Assembly (NCBI GenBank): GCA_017647975.1
Contig: JAGCJL010000056.1
Coordinates: 1-56,071 of the forward strand
DNA length: 56,071 bases
Source: Bacteroidaceae bacterium
Lineage (GTDB): Bacteria > Bacteroidota > Bacteroidia > Bacteroidales > Bacteroidaceae
Direction: 5' to 3'
A program made the translations under genes and the position numbers. Below, piece by piece: positions 35,884-44,196 of this stretch. Under the pieces are notes generated by a model. That model was not told where the DNA came from. It made no database searches and saw nothing but the letters and a program-made list of their open reading frames with translations. How positions within the stretch are numbered: the first letter of the stretch is position 1; each line of letters begins with the position of its first letter.

Positions 35884-36985
35884 ATGTCAATGTTTCCAAA
35901 GGTAATCCCCAGGCTTCGGCAACTTCCTTATAAACGACTTTACCTTCTACAATATTTAGACCTTTGCGTAAATCCTCATTGTCGGCACAAGCCTTACGCC
36001 AACCTTTGTCGGCAAGCTGTAGTGCATAAGGAAGAGTTGCATTGGTAAGTGCCAATGTCGATGTATATGGAACTGCACCCGGGATATTTGCAACACAATA
36101 GTGCAGAATGCCATCGACATAATATGTCGGCTCTTCGTGAGTCGTAGGGTGTGATGTCTCAAAGCAACCACCTTGGTCAATAGCAACATCTACAATAACG
36201 GAATCGGGTTCCATGAGCGAGAGCATTTCGCGTGTGACAAGTTTTGGAGCTTTTGCTCCCGGAATTAGTACAGAACCAATGACAAGGTCTGCTGTTTTCA
36301 ATTCTTCACGTATATTATACTCCGATGACATGAGTGTCTTGACATTACGTGGCATAACATCGGTGAGGTATGTTAGACGTGGCAATGAAATGTCGCAGAT
36401 TGTAACATCGGCTCCCATGCCGGCTGCGGTACGTGCAGCGGCAGTTCCAACAACTCCGGCTCCTATGACAAAAACCTTTGCAGGCTTCACACCCGGAACT
36501 CCACCCATTAGTTTTCCTTTACCACCACGAGGCCTTTCAAGGAAATAACAGCCCTCTTGTGTTGCCATACGGCCGGCAACCTCCGACATTGGGGTAAGCA
36601 GTGGCAGTGAGCGGTCCTTGCGTTCCACAGTCTCGTATGCACAGCATACAGCACCGCTTTCAATCATAGCTTTTGTCAGTGGCTCACTCGATGCAAAGTG
36701 GAAATAGGTAAAGACAAGTTGGTTTTTACGTACAAGCTTGTATTCGCTTGCTATAGGCTCTTTAACCTTTACAATCATCTCGGCGATATTATAAACCTCT
36801 TCTATTGTCGAGAGTATTTTTGCTCCGGCTGCAGTATATGCCTCGTCGCTGAAACCACTGTTTACACCGGCTGTTGCCTGTACATAGACAACATGGCCAT
36901 GTCTAATCATTTCTTGAACACCGGCAGGAGTCATGCCCACACGGTTTTCGTTGTTCTTGATTTCTTTGGGAATACCGATAATCAT
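35879..36985 (-). CDS. ald: Alanine dehydrogenase
   Basis: NAD-dependent interconversion of L-alanine and pyruvate plus ammonia. The 368-aa length is right for the family. MIIGIPKEIKNNENRVGMTP is the N-terminal signature with the substrate-binding Arg and Lys; FTYFHFASS and CAYETVE follow; the Rossmann motif is VFVIGAGVVGTAAARTAAGM; and VDVAIDQGGCFETSHPTTHE and HYCVANIPGAVPYTSTLALT close the family motifs. It provides a route for ammonia assimilation or alanine use as a nitrogen source. Stands alone. Confidence 0.96.
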   Translation of the reverse strand: MIIGIPKEIKNNENRVGMTPAGVQEMIRHGHVVYVQATAGVNSGFSDEAYTAAGAKILSTIEEVYNIAEMIVKVKEPIASEYKLVRKNQLVFTYFHFASSEPLTKAMIESGAVCCAYETVERKDRSLPLLTPMSEVAGRMATQEGCYFLERPRGGKGKLMGGVPGVKPAKVFVIGAGVVGTAAARTAAGMGADVTICDISLPRLTYLTDVMPRNVKTLMSSEYNIREELKTADLVIGSVLIPGAKAPKLVTREMLSLMEPDSVIVDVAIDQGGCFETSHPTTHEEPTYYVDGILHYCVANIPGAVPYTSTLALTNATLPYALQLADKGWRKACADNEDLRKGLNIVEGKVVYKEVAEAWGLPLETLTL

Positions 36986-37079
36986 AATCGTAAGGTTTAA
37001 ATGTTCACGATGTGAATGTAGGTATTAAATGTAAAAAAGCAAAGAATTGTTTATTAAAATTTCCTAAATATAAAAAGAA

Positions 37080-37112
37080 AAAGGCATATCAAACGATTGA
37101 TATAGCCTTTCT
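37080..37112 (-). terminator. Terminator downstream of the PKD-like gene
   Basis: AAAGGCATATCA and TGATATAGCCTTT form an imperfect stem (one bulge) around a short loop, between the SusCD-type operon end and ald. The rest of 36986-37136 shows nothing else. Confidence 0.65.
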
Positions 37113-37136
37113 CTGTACTCAGTTCTCTGTATTCTG

Positions 37137-38645
37137 TTATTTATTCTTGTATATCATCTTTACCGGACGATAGCATACATTCTCATACTTCTCAAGAACG
37201 GTTCCCTTATCGGTGTCAAACACCCAAAGGCTGCCGTTGAGACCTTCTTGTTCGGGCTCGTAGAACGAGACGTATGTTTTTAAATGGTCTTTGCTTATCT
37301 CAAAGCCTGTTATCACAGCCTTCTCGCTTCCGACAGTGAGCAGTGTTTCTGCGGCGGGCAGTTTTGAAATATTGCTGTTGTAGTTCCAGCGGCGAACTTT
37401 GTTTCCATTGGCAAACAGTAGCGAATAGAAAGTCTTGTTGGCTATACATGGTGTTGTTTCGTTCAAGGGAGGGGTAAATACATTTCCCTGTGTTGTGTTT
37501 GCTACAGGAAAAGTATAGGTTTGTGTAGTGTAATTATAACCCCAGAAATCAGTGTATATAACCTCGCTACGCATAGTTATATTGTTGGGCATTTTCGTGA
37601 TGATAATCATCTCATTATGTTGTCCTGTTTCTCTTTTCTGTGCAGCAGTCATGTTGACTTTTGCCATTGTGACAAGTGTTTTGCTGTTGAAATAATTGTT
37701 TTTACTAAAAGCCGAATCGTTTAGCATCAAATGATACTCTTTACTGCAATAGTAGGGCCCGTAACCATTTGTTATGAGGCTTAAACCATTGTTGTCATAG
37801 TCCCATAATAGAATGTCATAACCGTTGCCGTAATTTATTATACAATTTTGTGCGTAGGTGTATTTGTGCTTTCGTGCTATAGATATAACCGATTCTGTGG
37901 TAGAGAATTCATATACTTTGCCGTTTTCACATATAACAGGGTATTCTGTTCCTGAATAGTTTGTCATAGGAATACCTAATATTGTTGGCTTGAAATCATC
38001 ATATTCGGGTACGGTGAATGAGTTTTCTATCACCATAGTCTTTTCGTTAAGGTAGTATATTGTTGGTGGGTCATTATGCTCACCGCCACCTTGGCATGCT
38101 AATATGAGATTATCGCTTGACTGTACAATGTCTATGGCATTTGCTGCAAATTTTACCTCGGGGTTATTCTTGGCAAAACAGTCGTAATTGTAGAAGAATG
38201 TAGTGTCAGTATCGAAACTCTTGGCTTGCATGAATGAAATCATGGAATTTCCGTCGTTATCCACACTGAGCAATGTTATACCCTCTTCATAAGGCGAATT
38301 TACATAAAGTGTAAATGGGAAGAAAGTCTTTCCGTCCTCATTGCTGACAATAAGGCGGCAGTTGTATTTTCCGAGTGTGGTTCCAACGAAAAAGAGTTCC
38401 TTTTCATTCGATACAGTGTTGAGATTCATCTCCCATGTATAACTTAATTCTTTGTAGTCAATACTTTGGGATATTACAGGTCTGATGCAAAGCGTGTCAT
38501 TTTTGTTTATATTATAGACGCTATCGATTCCGGCCTCGATTTTTATATATGAAATCGGTTGTGTGGCATCGGTGGTTTTATCGTCTATACACGATATAAC
38601 CAATGGAATAATCATCAAAAACAAAAAACATCTGTAAGTTTTCAT
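37137..38645 (-). CDS. PKD-like family lipoprotein
   Basis: Surface lipoprotein of 502 aa when started at ATG 38645 (signal LFLMIIPLVISC). Residues 30-130 form a PKD-like immunoglobulin domain (ELSYTWEMNLN...GKYNCRLIVSNEDG). The remainder reads like a repeat beta domain (SVDNDGNSMISFM, GNGYDILLWDYDNNGLSLIT, WVFDTDKGTVLEKYENV). This is the PKD-like family (PF16407-type) that typically ends SusC-SusD-DUF4843 operons. It follows DUF4843 by 35 bases. Probably helps bind the ligand at the cell surface; the ligand is unknown. Confidence 0.82.
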   Translation of the reverse strand: MKTYRCFLFLMIIPLVISCIDDKTTDATQPISYIKIEAGIDSVYNINKNDTLCIRPVISQSIDYKELSYTWEMNLNTVSNEKELFFVGTTLGKYNCRLIVSNEDGKTFFPFTLYVNSPYEEGITLLSVDNDGNSMISFMQAKSFDTDTTFFYNYDCFAKNNPEVKFAANAIDIVQSSDNLILACQGGGEHNDPPTIYYLNEKTMVIENSFTVPEYDDFKPTILGIPMTNYSGTEYPVICENGKVYEFSTTESVISIARKHKYTYAQNCIINYGNGYDILLWDYDNNGLSLITNGYGPYYCSKEYHLMLNDSAFSKNNYFNSKTLVTMAKVNMTAAQKRETGQHNEMIIITKMPNNITMRSEVIYTDFWGYNYTTQTYTFPVANTTQGNVFTPPLNETTPCIANKTFYSLLFANGNKVRRWNYNSNISKLPAAETLLTVGSEKAVITGFEISKDHLKTYVSFYEPEQEGLNGSLWVFDTDKGTVLEKYENVCYRPVKMIYKNK

Positions 38646-38680
38646 ATATTCAAAACTCTTTATCTTGTTCATAATCATTA

Positions 38681-39499
38681 TCAGGCACCTGCGTATGGGT
38701 CGGGGAAGTCGCCGAATGGGAAATCAGGGAATTGTGATTTGATTTCTTCATAATTATCCGGATCATTGAAGAACTCATACATTGGTGAGTATATATGCTT
38801 AATAAAAATAGTGCGGAACTGATAAGGGTCGCCGTCAGGGATATGTTCCAGATTCTCTCCGTACAAATCAACCATCTTCTTGTATGTTTCCGGCAGAATA
38901 GCCTCTATTGCGTGGAAATACTCAACCATCTTTATTAGTTTGTAGGGGTGCCATTTGCCAAGGTCTTTTTCCTGCCAGTGCTTTTCGCCATGTGCATTAT
39001 ACCATTCCGGTTGATCTACTGAATTGTCGAAACGGAATACACGTACTTGGTGTAATGAGTCGAGAGTAGGGGTGAAAATAGTATTTTCTACAAGTTGTAA
39101 ACATAATTTATATCGTGTGTAACCATCTATATGGTTTCCTTTTAACTCGTTACGATAGACGGTTACAGGTATAAAACCCTTAATGGAATCCGGCATTATA
39201 ACAGCTTCACCTATGGTATAGTGTACACCTTCGGTTGCCGTAGTGGAATCGGGCAAAATCTCATAAGGAATAGTACGTTTTTCCTTGCTTGTAGTGCCCA
39301 TTATGGCAACAGGAATATTATATGTATAGGTGGTTACCTCCACCGGTGTTACACCGAACGAATAATTCAAGGTGTCTTTGGTGAAATAGATGCCGCAATA
39401 TGCTGTGTCAAACGTCAAATAGTTTTCTTCGCATGATGCCAGAAATATGGTCAAAGGCATCATCAGTGCCGTAATTGTATATCTTATTATTTTTTTCAT
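38681..39499 (-). CDS. DUF4843 lipoprotein
   Basis: A 272-aa lipoprotein (signal ALMMPLTIFLASC). The N-terminal half is a beta-sandwich-like region (LNYSFGVTPVEVTTYTYNIP, YEILPDSTTATEGVHYTIGE), typical for DUF4843, and the C-terminal half is mostly helical and aromatic (KWHPYKLIKMVEYFHAIEAI). It lies 12 bases after the SusD-like gene and 35 bases before the PKD-like gene, as in many Bacteroidetes uptake loci. The family is associated with the SusCD core; function is not known. Confidence 0.85.
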   Translation of the reverse strand: MKKIIRYTITALMMPLTIFLASCEENYLTFDTAYCGIYFTKDTLNYSFGVTPVEVTTYTYNIPVAIMGTTSKEKRTIPYEILPDSTTATEGVHYTIGEAVIMPDSIKGFIPVTVYRNELKGNHIDGYTRYKLCLQLVENTIFTPTLDSLHQVRVFRFDNSVDQPEWYNAHGEKHWQEKDLGKWHPYKLIKMVEYFHAIEAILPETYKKMVDLYGENLEHIPDGDPYQFRTIFIKHIYSPMYEFFNDPDNYEEIKSQFPDFPFGDFPDPYAGA

Positions 39500-39511
39500 A
39501 ATCTCTTTTGC

Positions 39512-40930
39512 TTAATTGCGATTTTCGTATTCAGCATCGGGTATGGGTGCTTGATATATTCCAGAATGTGGTTCGTGTGTTATGCTGCTGTCAAACGCCG
39601 ATACAATTGGTAGGTTCTGACGTTTCATGTTGAAATAGGTCTGTCCCTCACCAATAAACTCTTTATAACGTTCCTCATTCAATAAGTCCATGTCAAGAAT
39701 TCTTCCATCTTCCAAAGGCTCAAGTCCTCTATGTATGCGTACGGCATTGTAATATTCCAAAGCAAGAGCATTATCGATATCCATGTATGCCTCGGCTATA
39801 ATGTAATACATTTCGGGGATACGTATCATGTTTATTCCGGTAATAAGCTCTGCCGGACGATTTGCCGCCATGTTGTTCTGTTCATAAATATCAGTGAACT
39901 TGCTCAAGCGGTACTTGATATTCTCACCAGAACCCGATTCAGAGAAGTATGCCATGACACGATAGTCCTGTCCCGATGCATCTTTCTCGTAGAGTGACAT
40001 AAAATCATCTCTCAAGTCAAGTGTACCGTCCGATGTTATCTGTTGTAGTATGCTGTTGACATTATTGTAGAATCCGGGGAAGTATATTCCAAAAAGAGTC
40101 TCTTTTTTCGACAGCACGCCGGCAAGGTCGTTCACCACTTCGGTCTTCTCTTTCAGCTGATATTTACCGTATTCTATAACCTTTTGTGCATAAACGGCAG
40201 CTTCATCTTTTTTACCCATTGTCAGATATACTCTTGCAAGTGTCGCCTGTACAGCATACAGGTTGAAGTGTATCTGGCGGTCGAGCATGAAATTACTTGT
40301 GTTCTCATAAATGTTTTCATCGGCAAGTAATTGCTCTGCTTCGAGCAGGTCGGCAATGATATGCTCATAATTCTTTTCAAGACTTTCAAAGTCGGGAGTC
40401 TTTAAAGAAAATTCCGTAGCATAAGGAATTCCGTTGGCTTTGGGGTTTATGGTATATTGTTCTGCGAAAAGACGTACAAGATCAAAGTGCATGAAGGCAC
40501 GCAAGCCAAGTGCTTCGCCCTTGTATATTGTAAAGGGGTACTCTTGTGCATCGGCAACAAGCGGAGCATCCAAAATACTGTTTACGTTGGATATATTCTT
40601 GTACATTTCGGTCCACGCTGCATCAAAGATGGATATAACCGAAGAGTGCTTCCAGTCATACCTGCCAATAGCTTTTACCGCATCAGTCTTACACCATAAT
40701 GTCTGTGACAAAATTTCAAGTGTCCTAAAATGTAGCTCCTTGCCATACAGGGCATCTGAACGCAACTGTGAATATACACCATATAACGCATCTTCAATAC
40801 CTTCGGGTGTCGAAAGCAAAGGATCGCGTTTTACCTGTCCTTCGGGTGTAATATCAAGAAAACCCTCACACGAAGTAGTGGTCAAGTTTAAAACGAGCAA
40901 TGATAGTATAATATATGTTATATTTTTCAT
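39512..40930 (-). CDS. RagB/SusD family nutrient-binding lipoprotein
   Basis: Surface lipoprotein (signal LNLTTTSC) of 472 aa that caps the SusC-type barrel and captures ligand. SusD features are present: GFLDITPEGQVKRDPLLSTP at the start, ALGLRAFMHFDLVRLFAEQY for the TPR-like scaffold, YAVQATLARVYLTMGKKDEA, and the C-terminal RIPEMYYIIAEAYMDI...NAVRIHRGLEPL and EERYKEFIGEGQTYFNMKRQ. It starts 11 bases after the SusC-like gene. The ligand cannot be inferred from sequence. Confidence 0.93.
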   Translation of the reverse strand: MKNITYIILSLLVLNLTTTSCEGFLDITPEGQVKRDPLLSTPEGIEDALYGVYSQLRSDALYGKELHFRTLEILSQTLWCKTDAVKAIGRYDWKHSSVISIFDAAWTEMYKNISNVNSILDAPLVADAQEYPFTIYKGEALGLRAFMHFDLVRLFAEQYTINPKANGIPYATEFSLKTPDFESLEKNYEHIIADLLEAEQLLADENIYENTSNFMLDRQIHFNLYAVQATLARVYLTMGKKDEAAVYAQKVIEYGKYQLKEKTEVVNDLAGVLSKKETLFGIYFPGFYNNVNSILQQITSDGTLDLRDDFMSLYEKDASGQDYRVMAYFSESGSGENIKYRLSKFTDIYEQNNMAANRPAELITGINMIRIPEMYYIIAEAYMDIDNALALEYYNAVRIHRGLEPLEDGRILDMDLLNEERYKEFIGEGQTYFNMKRQNLPIVSAFDSSITHEPHSGIYQAPIPDAEYENRN

Positions 40931-40941
40931 CTTTTTAGAAT

Positions 40942-43900
40942 TTAGAAAGTTGCACTTAGATAGAACTCAAAACCTTGGCTGTAGAGATAGTCTGTTCCTC
41001 GTTCAATTTTCACAGTTGATAGACGCAAAATGTCGGTAAAGTTTATTCCGGTACGCAAATTGTGCAGTTTGATTTTTTTGCATAGCTTGTCATTGAACTC
41101 ATAGCTGATATTCAGTGAACCAAGTGACAAGGTGTTCTCCTTCTCTGCAAAACGATCGGTCTGTTTTGGACGTGAAGTATCTGCAATATCTTTGTATATT
41201 GCAATATCACCGGGTTGTTTCCATCTGTTCTCAAAAACACGTTCGTCGGCATTATAACGTGGGTCGGAACCTTCGACTTTGCTCACACGTGTTGTGTTGT
41301 ATATCCATGCTCCCATACGGTAACTGAACAGAGCGTAAATGCCAAAGCCTTTCCAGAAAAGATTTGTACTTACAGTACCTGTGTATGCAGGTTCGGTATC
41401 GCCTATCAGAACTTTGTCATTAGGGTCATAATCAAAAGTGTATTCTCCATTACGCTTGATGTATATCTCCTTACCTGTTGCTGGGTCAATTCCGGCTGAA
41501 CGTACAAGTTTGAGTGCAGTCACACTTTCACCTTCGGCATACTGTGGCAGTGGAGCCAGAGAAAAAGCCGAGTTGGCTTGATTCTCTTTGTTAATCTCCT
41601 CTAAGGCTTTGTCAATCTTAGTGATTTTGTTGCGATTCATGTAACCCGATGTTGCAAGTCTCCAATGGAAGTCATTGTTACGGAATATATAACCGTCAAT
41701 CTGGAACTCAATACCTTTGTTCTGCATCTCACCCAAATTCGATTTTGCCTGTGTAATACCTGTTGAGGGAGCTTTTGACTTGTCGAGCAAAAGGTCGGTG
41801 GTATTACGTATGTATGCATCAACGGTGAAATTCAGACGGCGGTCGAACATGCTCAGGTCAAGACCAACATTGTAGTTCATGGTACGTTCCCAAGTCAAAT
41901 CGACATTACCTATCGTGACAGGTATTGCACCAATACCATTTTTGTATTCATAATCGTTAAGGTATTGATACATTGTCATTGCTTGGAAAGGACTGAAACT
42001 GACTTTTCCTGTGTAACCTGTACTTGCACGCAGTTTGAATACGTCAAAATTTTTCTTTACACCATTCATGAAAGCCTCGTTCATGATATTCCAGCCGAGA
42101 CCTCCTGACCAGAAATGGCCAAAACGGTTATTTTCTCCAAAGAGCGAAGAGCCGGTAGTACGCCATGTAGCATCAATAAAATAACGGTTACGGAACGAGA
42201 AGTTTCCGGTTGTAAAGAAACCTACATCGGCTGTTGTTGATTGTGAACCGTATGGCTTGTCACCACTTGGATAACCTACAGCGTTTCCAATATATGATAG
42301 TTCATCGTTGAAGAAACCAATGGCCTGGGTTGTTGTTCCGTTATTATCGGCATAATTTATTTCCCAACCACCCGAAAGGCTTATAAGCGAATTGTCATTA
42401 AAGAACTTGTTGAATGTACCTACAATGTTACCGTTGTAGCTTATTCCGCTTGATGTACCTTTTGTATATTGTCCTTTTTTCGTAAGGTCGGTTTCGTTTT
42501 TATATATTTGAGACTTTGGCGAGGTGAATATGTCGCTTGTTCCCAAGTCGCTCGAAACGTTGAAGTGTCCTGTTAATAGGAACATCTTGTTTATGTCCCA
42601 ACGTATATCGGTGCTATTGCTGAATGTACGCGAACCGCTTTTAGAAAAACTTCCGAGCAACGCTTCTTCTAAAGGATTGTTCATGTCCCAAGAGAGGTTT
42701 GTGTTTGGTGTTCCGTCCTCATTATACATTCTGTCATACGGGTTCATTTCTACATATTGTGAGAATGAACCATAGGGGGAATTGAGTACATTGACTTCTT
42801 GATAAGTGGTGCGGTTTGATATTGTTAGTGTTCCAACATAGTAATCGAGTTTGAATCCCATGTTGTAGCGTTTTCGGTAGTCGCCTTTCATTACACCGCG
42901 AGTATCGCCAAAACGACCAGTAAGTTCATAGCGTAGGTTTGCCGCACCTCCGTAAACACGTAATGAGTGATCGTGTGAAAGAGCATTGCGTGCTGGCTGT
43001 GAGAGCCAATCGCTGTTAAGGCCGGCAGCAATAGTCTGAAAACGTTGGTTATAAAGTTCGTCATATTGGTATTGCAATGGCAATCCGGTAGCATCTATTG
43101 CACCTTTGGCATCATAAAGCCCTGCCAAACGCTCATATTCAAGTTTCTCGGCTGCATTAAGTATATTGTAGTCGCTAAGTATTGGGGTTTGGAAATTTCC
43201 TGTAAAATTGTACTGTACTCTTACTGTACTTTCTGTGATTGGCTTGCGTGAAATCACAATCACACCGTTTGCAGCTTTTGAACCGTAAAGGGCTGTTGCT
43301 GATGCATCTTTAAGAACCGTGATTTTTTCAACTTCGTTTATGTCGAGGTCATAAAGTTCCTGCATTGAAATTTCTGTTCCGTCAAGAATAATGGTGGGTT
43401 GATTTACTTGCTGTCCGCTGTTAGAGAAAGAACTCATACCGCGTAGAACCAATTCTGGTGTGTGGTTAGGGTTAGAACCTTGACTGGTGTTCTGCACCAT
43501 TGACATGCCAGGAGTGAGTGCCGAAATGGCACCAATGAGGTTTGTTCCTGAAACCTGACGAAGTTCAACACCTGTTACTTCGGTTACAGAACCTGTAAAC
43601 GTTTCTTTGTTCTTTGAGACAAAACCGGTTACAACAACGTCTGACAGGGTGTTTGTATCCTCTTCAAGCTCAATTCTCATTGCAACGAGCTTGCGTGATG
43701 CTGAACTGAATGTCTTTGTTTTGTAGCCGATGAACGAAACATGTATATCAAAATCTTTTTCAGGAGATATTATACGAAAGTTACCTTGAATATCAGTAGA
43801 TGTTCCGGTAAGCATTTTGCCATCTTTCCATATAGCAACAGAAGCACCTATAAGGGGCTCTGCTGTATTCTTATCAACGATGACTCCGTATATAAGTGTG

Positions 43901-44034
43901 TTGTCATCTGTTTGTCTGCTTTCTATATTTGTTGGCAATGTGCTTGCGGCTGTTATCGGAATTGTCAACAGTGTTATTGCCAAAAGAGATAAAATACGGC
44001 TTGTAAACAACAAATTTTGTATCTTTTTTATCAT
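40942..44034 (-). CDS. SusC/RagA family TonB-linked outer-membrane transporter
   Basis: TonB-dependent uptake channel of 1030 aa. After a signal peptide (LLAITLLTIPITAAS) comes a carboxypeptidase-D regulatory-like domain (LIYGVIVDKNTAEPLIGASV), a TonB box region LSDVVVTGFV, the plug (LRGMSSFSNSGQQVNQPTII, then LDGTEISMQELYDLDINEVE, and VLKDASATALYGSKAANGVI) and a large barrel ending in GFEFYLSATF. It heads the SusC-SusD-DUF4843-PKD operon and has its own promoter. No glycan-degrading enzyme or HTCS/ECF regulator is encoded with it. Full length, no frameshift. Confidence 0.95.
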   Translation of the reverse strand: MIKKIQNLLFTSRILSLLAITLLTIPITAASTLPTNIESRQTDDNTLIYGVIVDKNTAEPLIGASVAIWKDGKMLTGTSTDIQGNFRIISPEKDFDIHVSFIGYKTKTFSSASRKLVAMRIELEEDTNTLSDVVVTGFVSKNKETFTGSVTEVTGVELRQVSGTNLIGAISALTPGMSMVQNTSQGSNPNHTPELVLRGMSSFSNSGQQVNQPTIILDGTEISMQELYDLDINEVEKITVLKDASATALYGSKAANGVIVISRKPITESTVRVQYNFTGNFQTPILSDYNILNAAEKLEYERLAGLYDAKGAIDATGLPLQYQYDELYNQRFQTIAAGLNSDWLSQPARNALSHDHSLRVYGGAANLRYELTGRFGDTRGVMKGDYRKRYNMGFKLDYYVGTLTISNRTTYQEVNVLNSPYGSFSQYVEMNPYDRMYNEDGTPNTNLSWDMNNPLEEALLGSFSKSGSRTFSNSTDIRWDINKMFLLTGHFNVSSDLGTSDIFTSPKSQIYKNETDLTKKGQYTKGTSSGISYNGNIVGTFNKFFNDNSLISLSGGWEINYADNNGTTTQAIGFFNDELSYIGNAVGYPSGDKPYGSQSTTADVGFFTTGNFSFRNRYFIDATWRTTGSSLFGENNRFGHFWSGGLGWNIMNEAFMNGVKKNFDVFKLRASTGYTGKVSFSPFQAMTMYQYLNDYEYKNGIGAIPVTIGNVDLTWERTMNYNVGLDLSMFDRRLNFTVDAYIRNTTDLLLDKSKAPSTGITQAKSNLGEMQNKGIEFQIDGYIFRNNDFHWRLATSGYMNRNKITKIDKALEEINKENQANSAFSLAPLPQYAEGESVTALKLVRSAGIDPATGKEIYIKRNGEYTFDYDPNDKVLIGDTEPAYTGTVSTNLFWKGFGIYALFSYRMGAWIYNTTRVSKVEGSDPRYNADERVFENRWKQPGDIAIYKDIADTSRPKQTDRFAEKENTLSLGSLNISYEFNDKLCKKIKLHNLRTGINFTDILRLSTVKIERGTDYLYSQGFEFYLSATF

Positions 44035-44062
44035 CAGGTTGTGTATTATATTATTAGAGGTG

Positions 44063-44094
44063 CAAAGATACTATAAAAACGCTCTTTCTGCAAT
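44063..44094 (-). promoter_or_regulatory. Promoter of the SusC operon
   Basis: On the minus strand ATTG (44091-44094), a 20-base spacer and TATCTTTG (44063-44070) fit the Bacteroidetes consensus with one mismatch upstream. It lies about 29 bases before the SusC start. Confidence 0.7.
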
Positions 44095-44140
44095 AGAAAA
44101 GAATGATTTCACACATGTTATTTCACTTGTGTAAAAATAT

Positions 44141-44176
44141 AAAAAGACTTCACCGTTGAAGCGATGAAGTCTTTTT
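44141..44176 (-). terminator. Terminator between repeat-bearing protein and SusC operon
   Basis: AAAAAGACTTCA and TGAAGTCTTTTT form a 12-bp stem with a 12-base loop containing a small secondary stem. It ends the transcript of the gene at 44197-45825 and separates it from the SusC operon. Confidence 0.75.
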
Positions 44177-44196
44177 ATGTCTCATTAGTCAAAAGG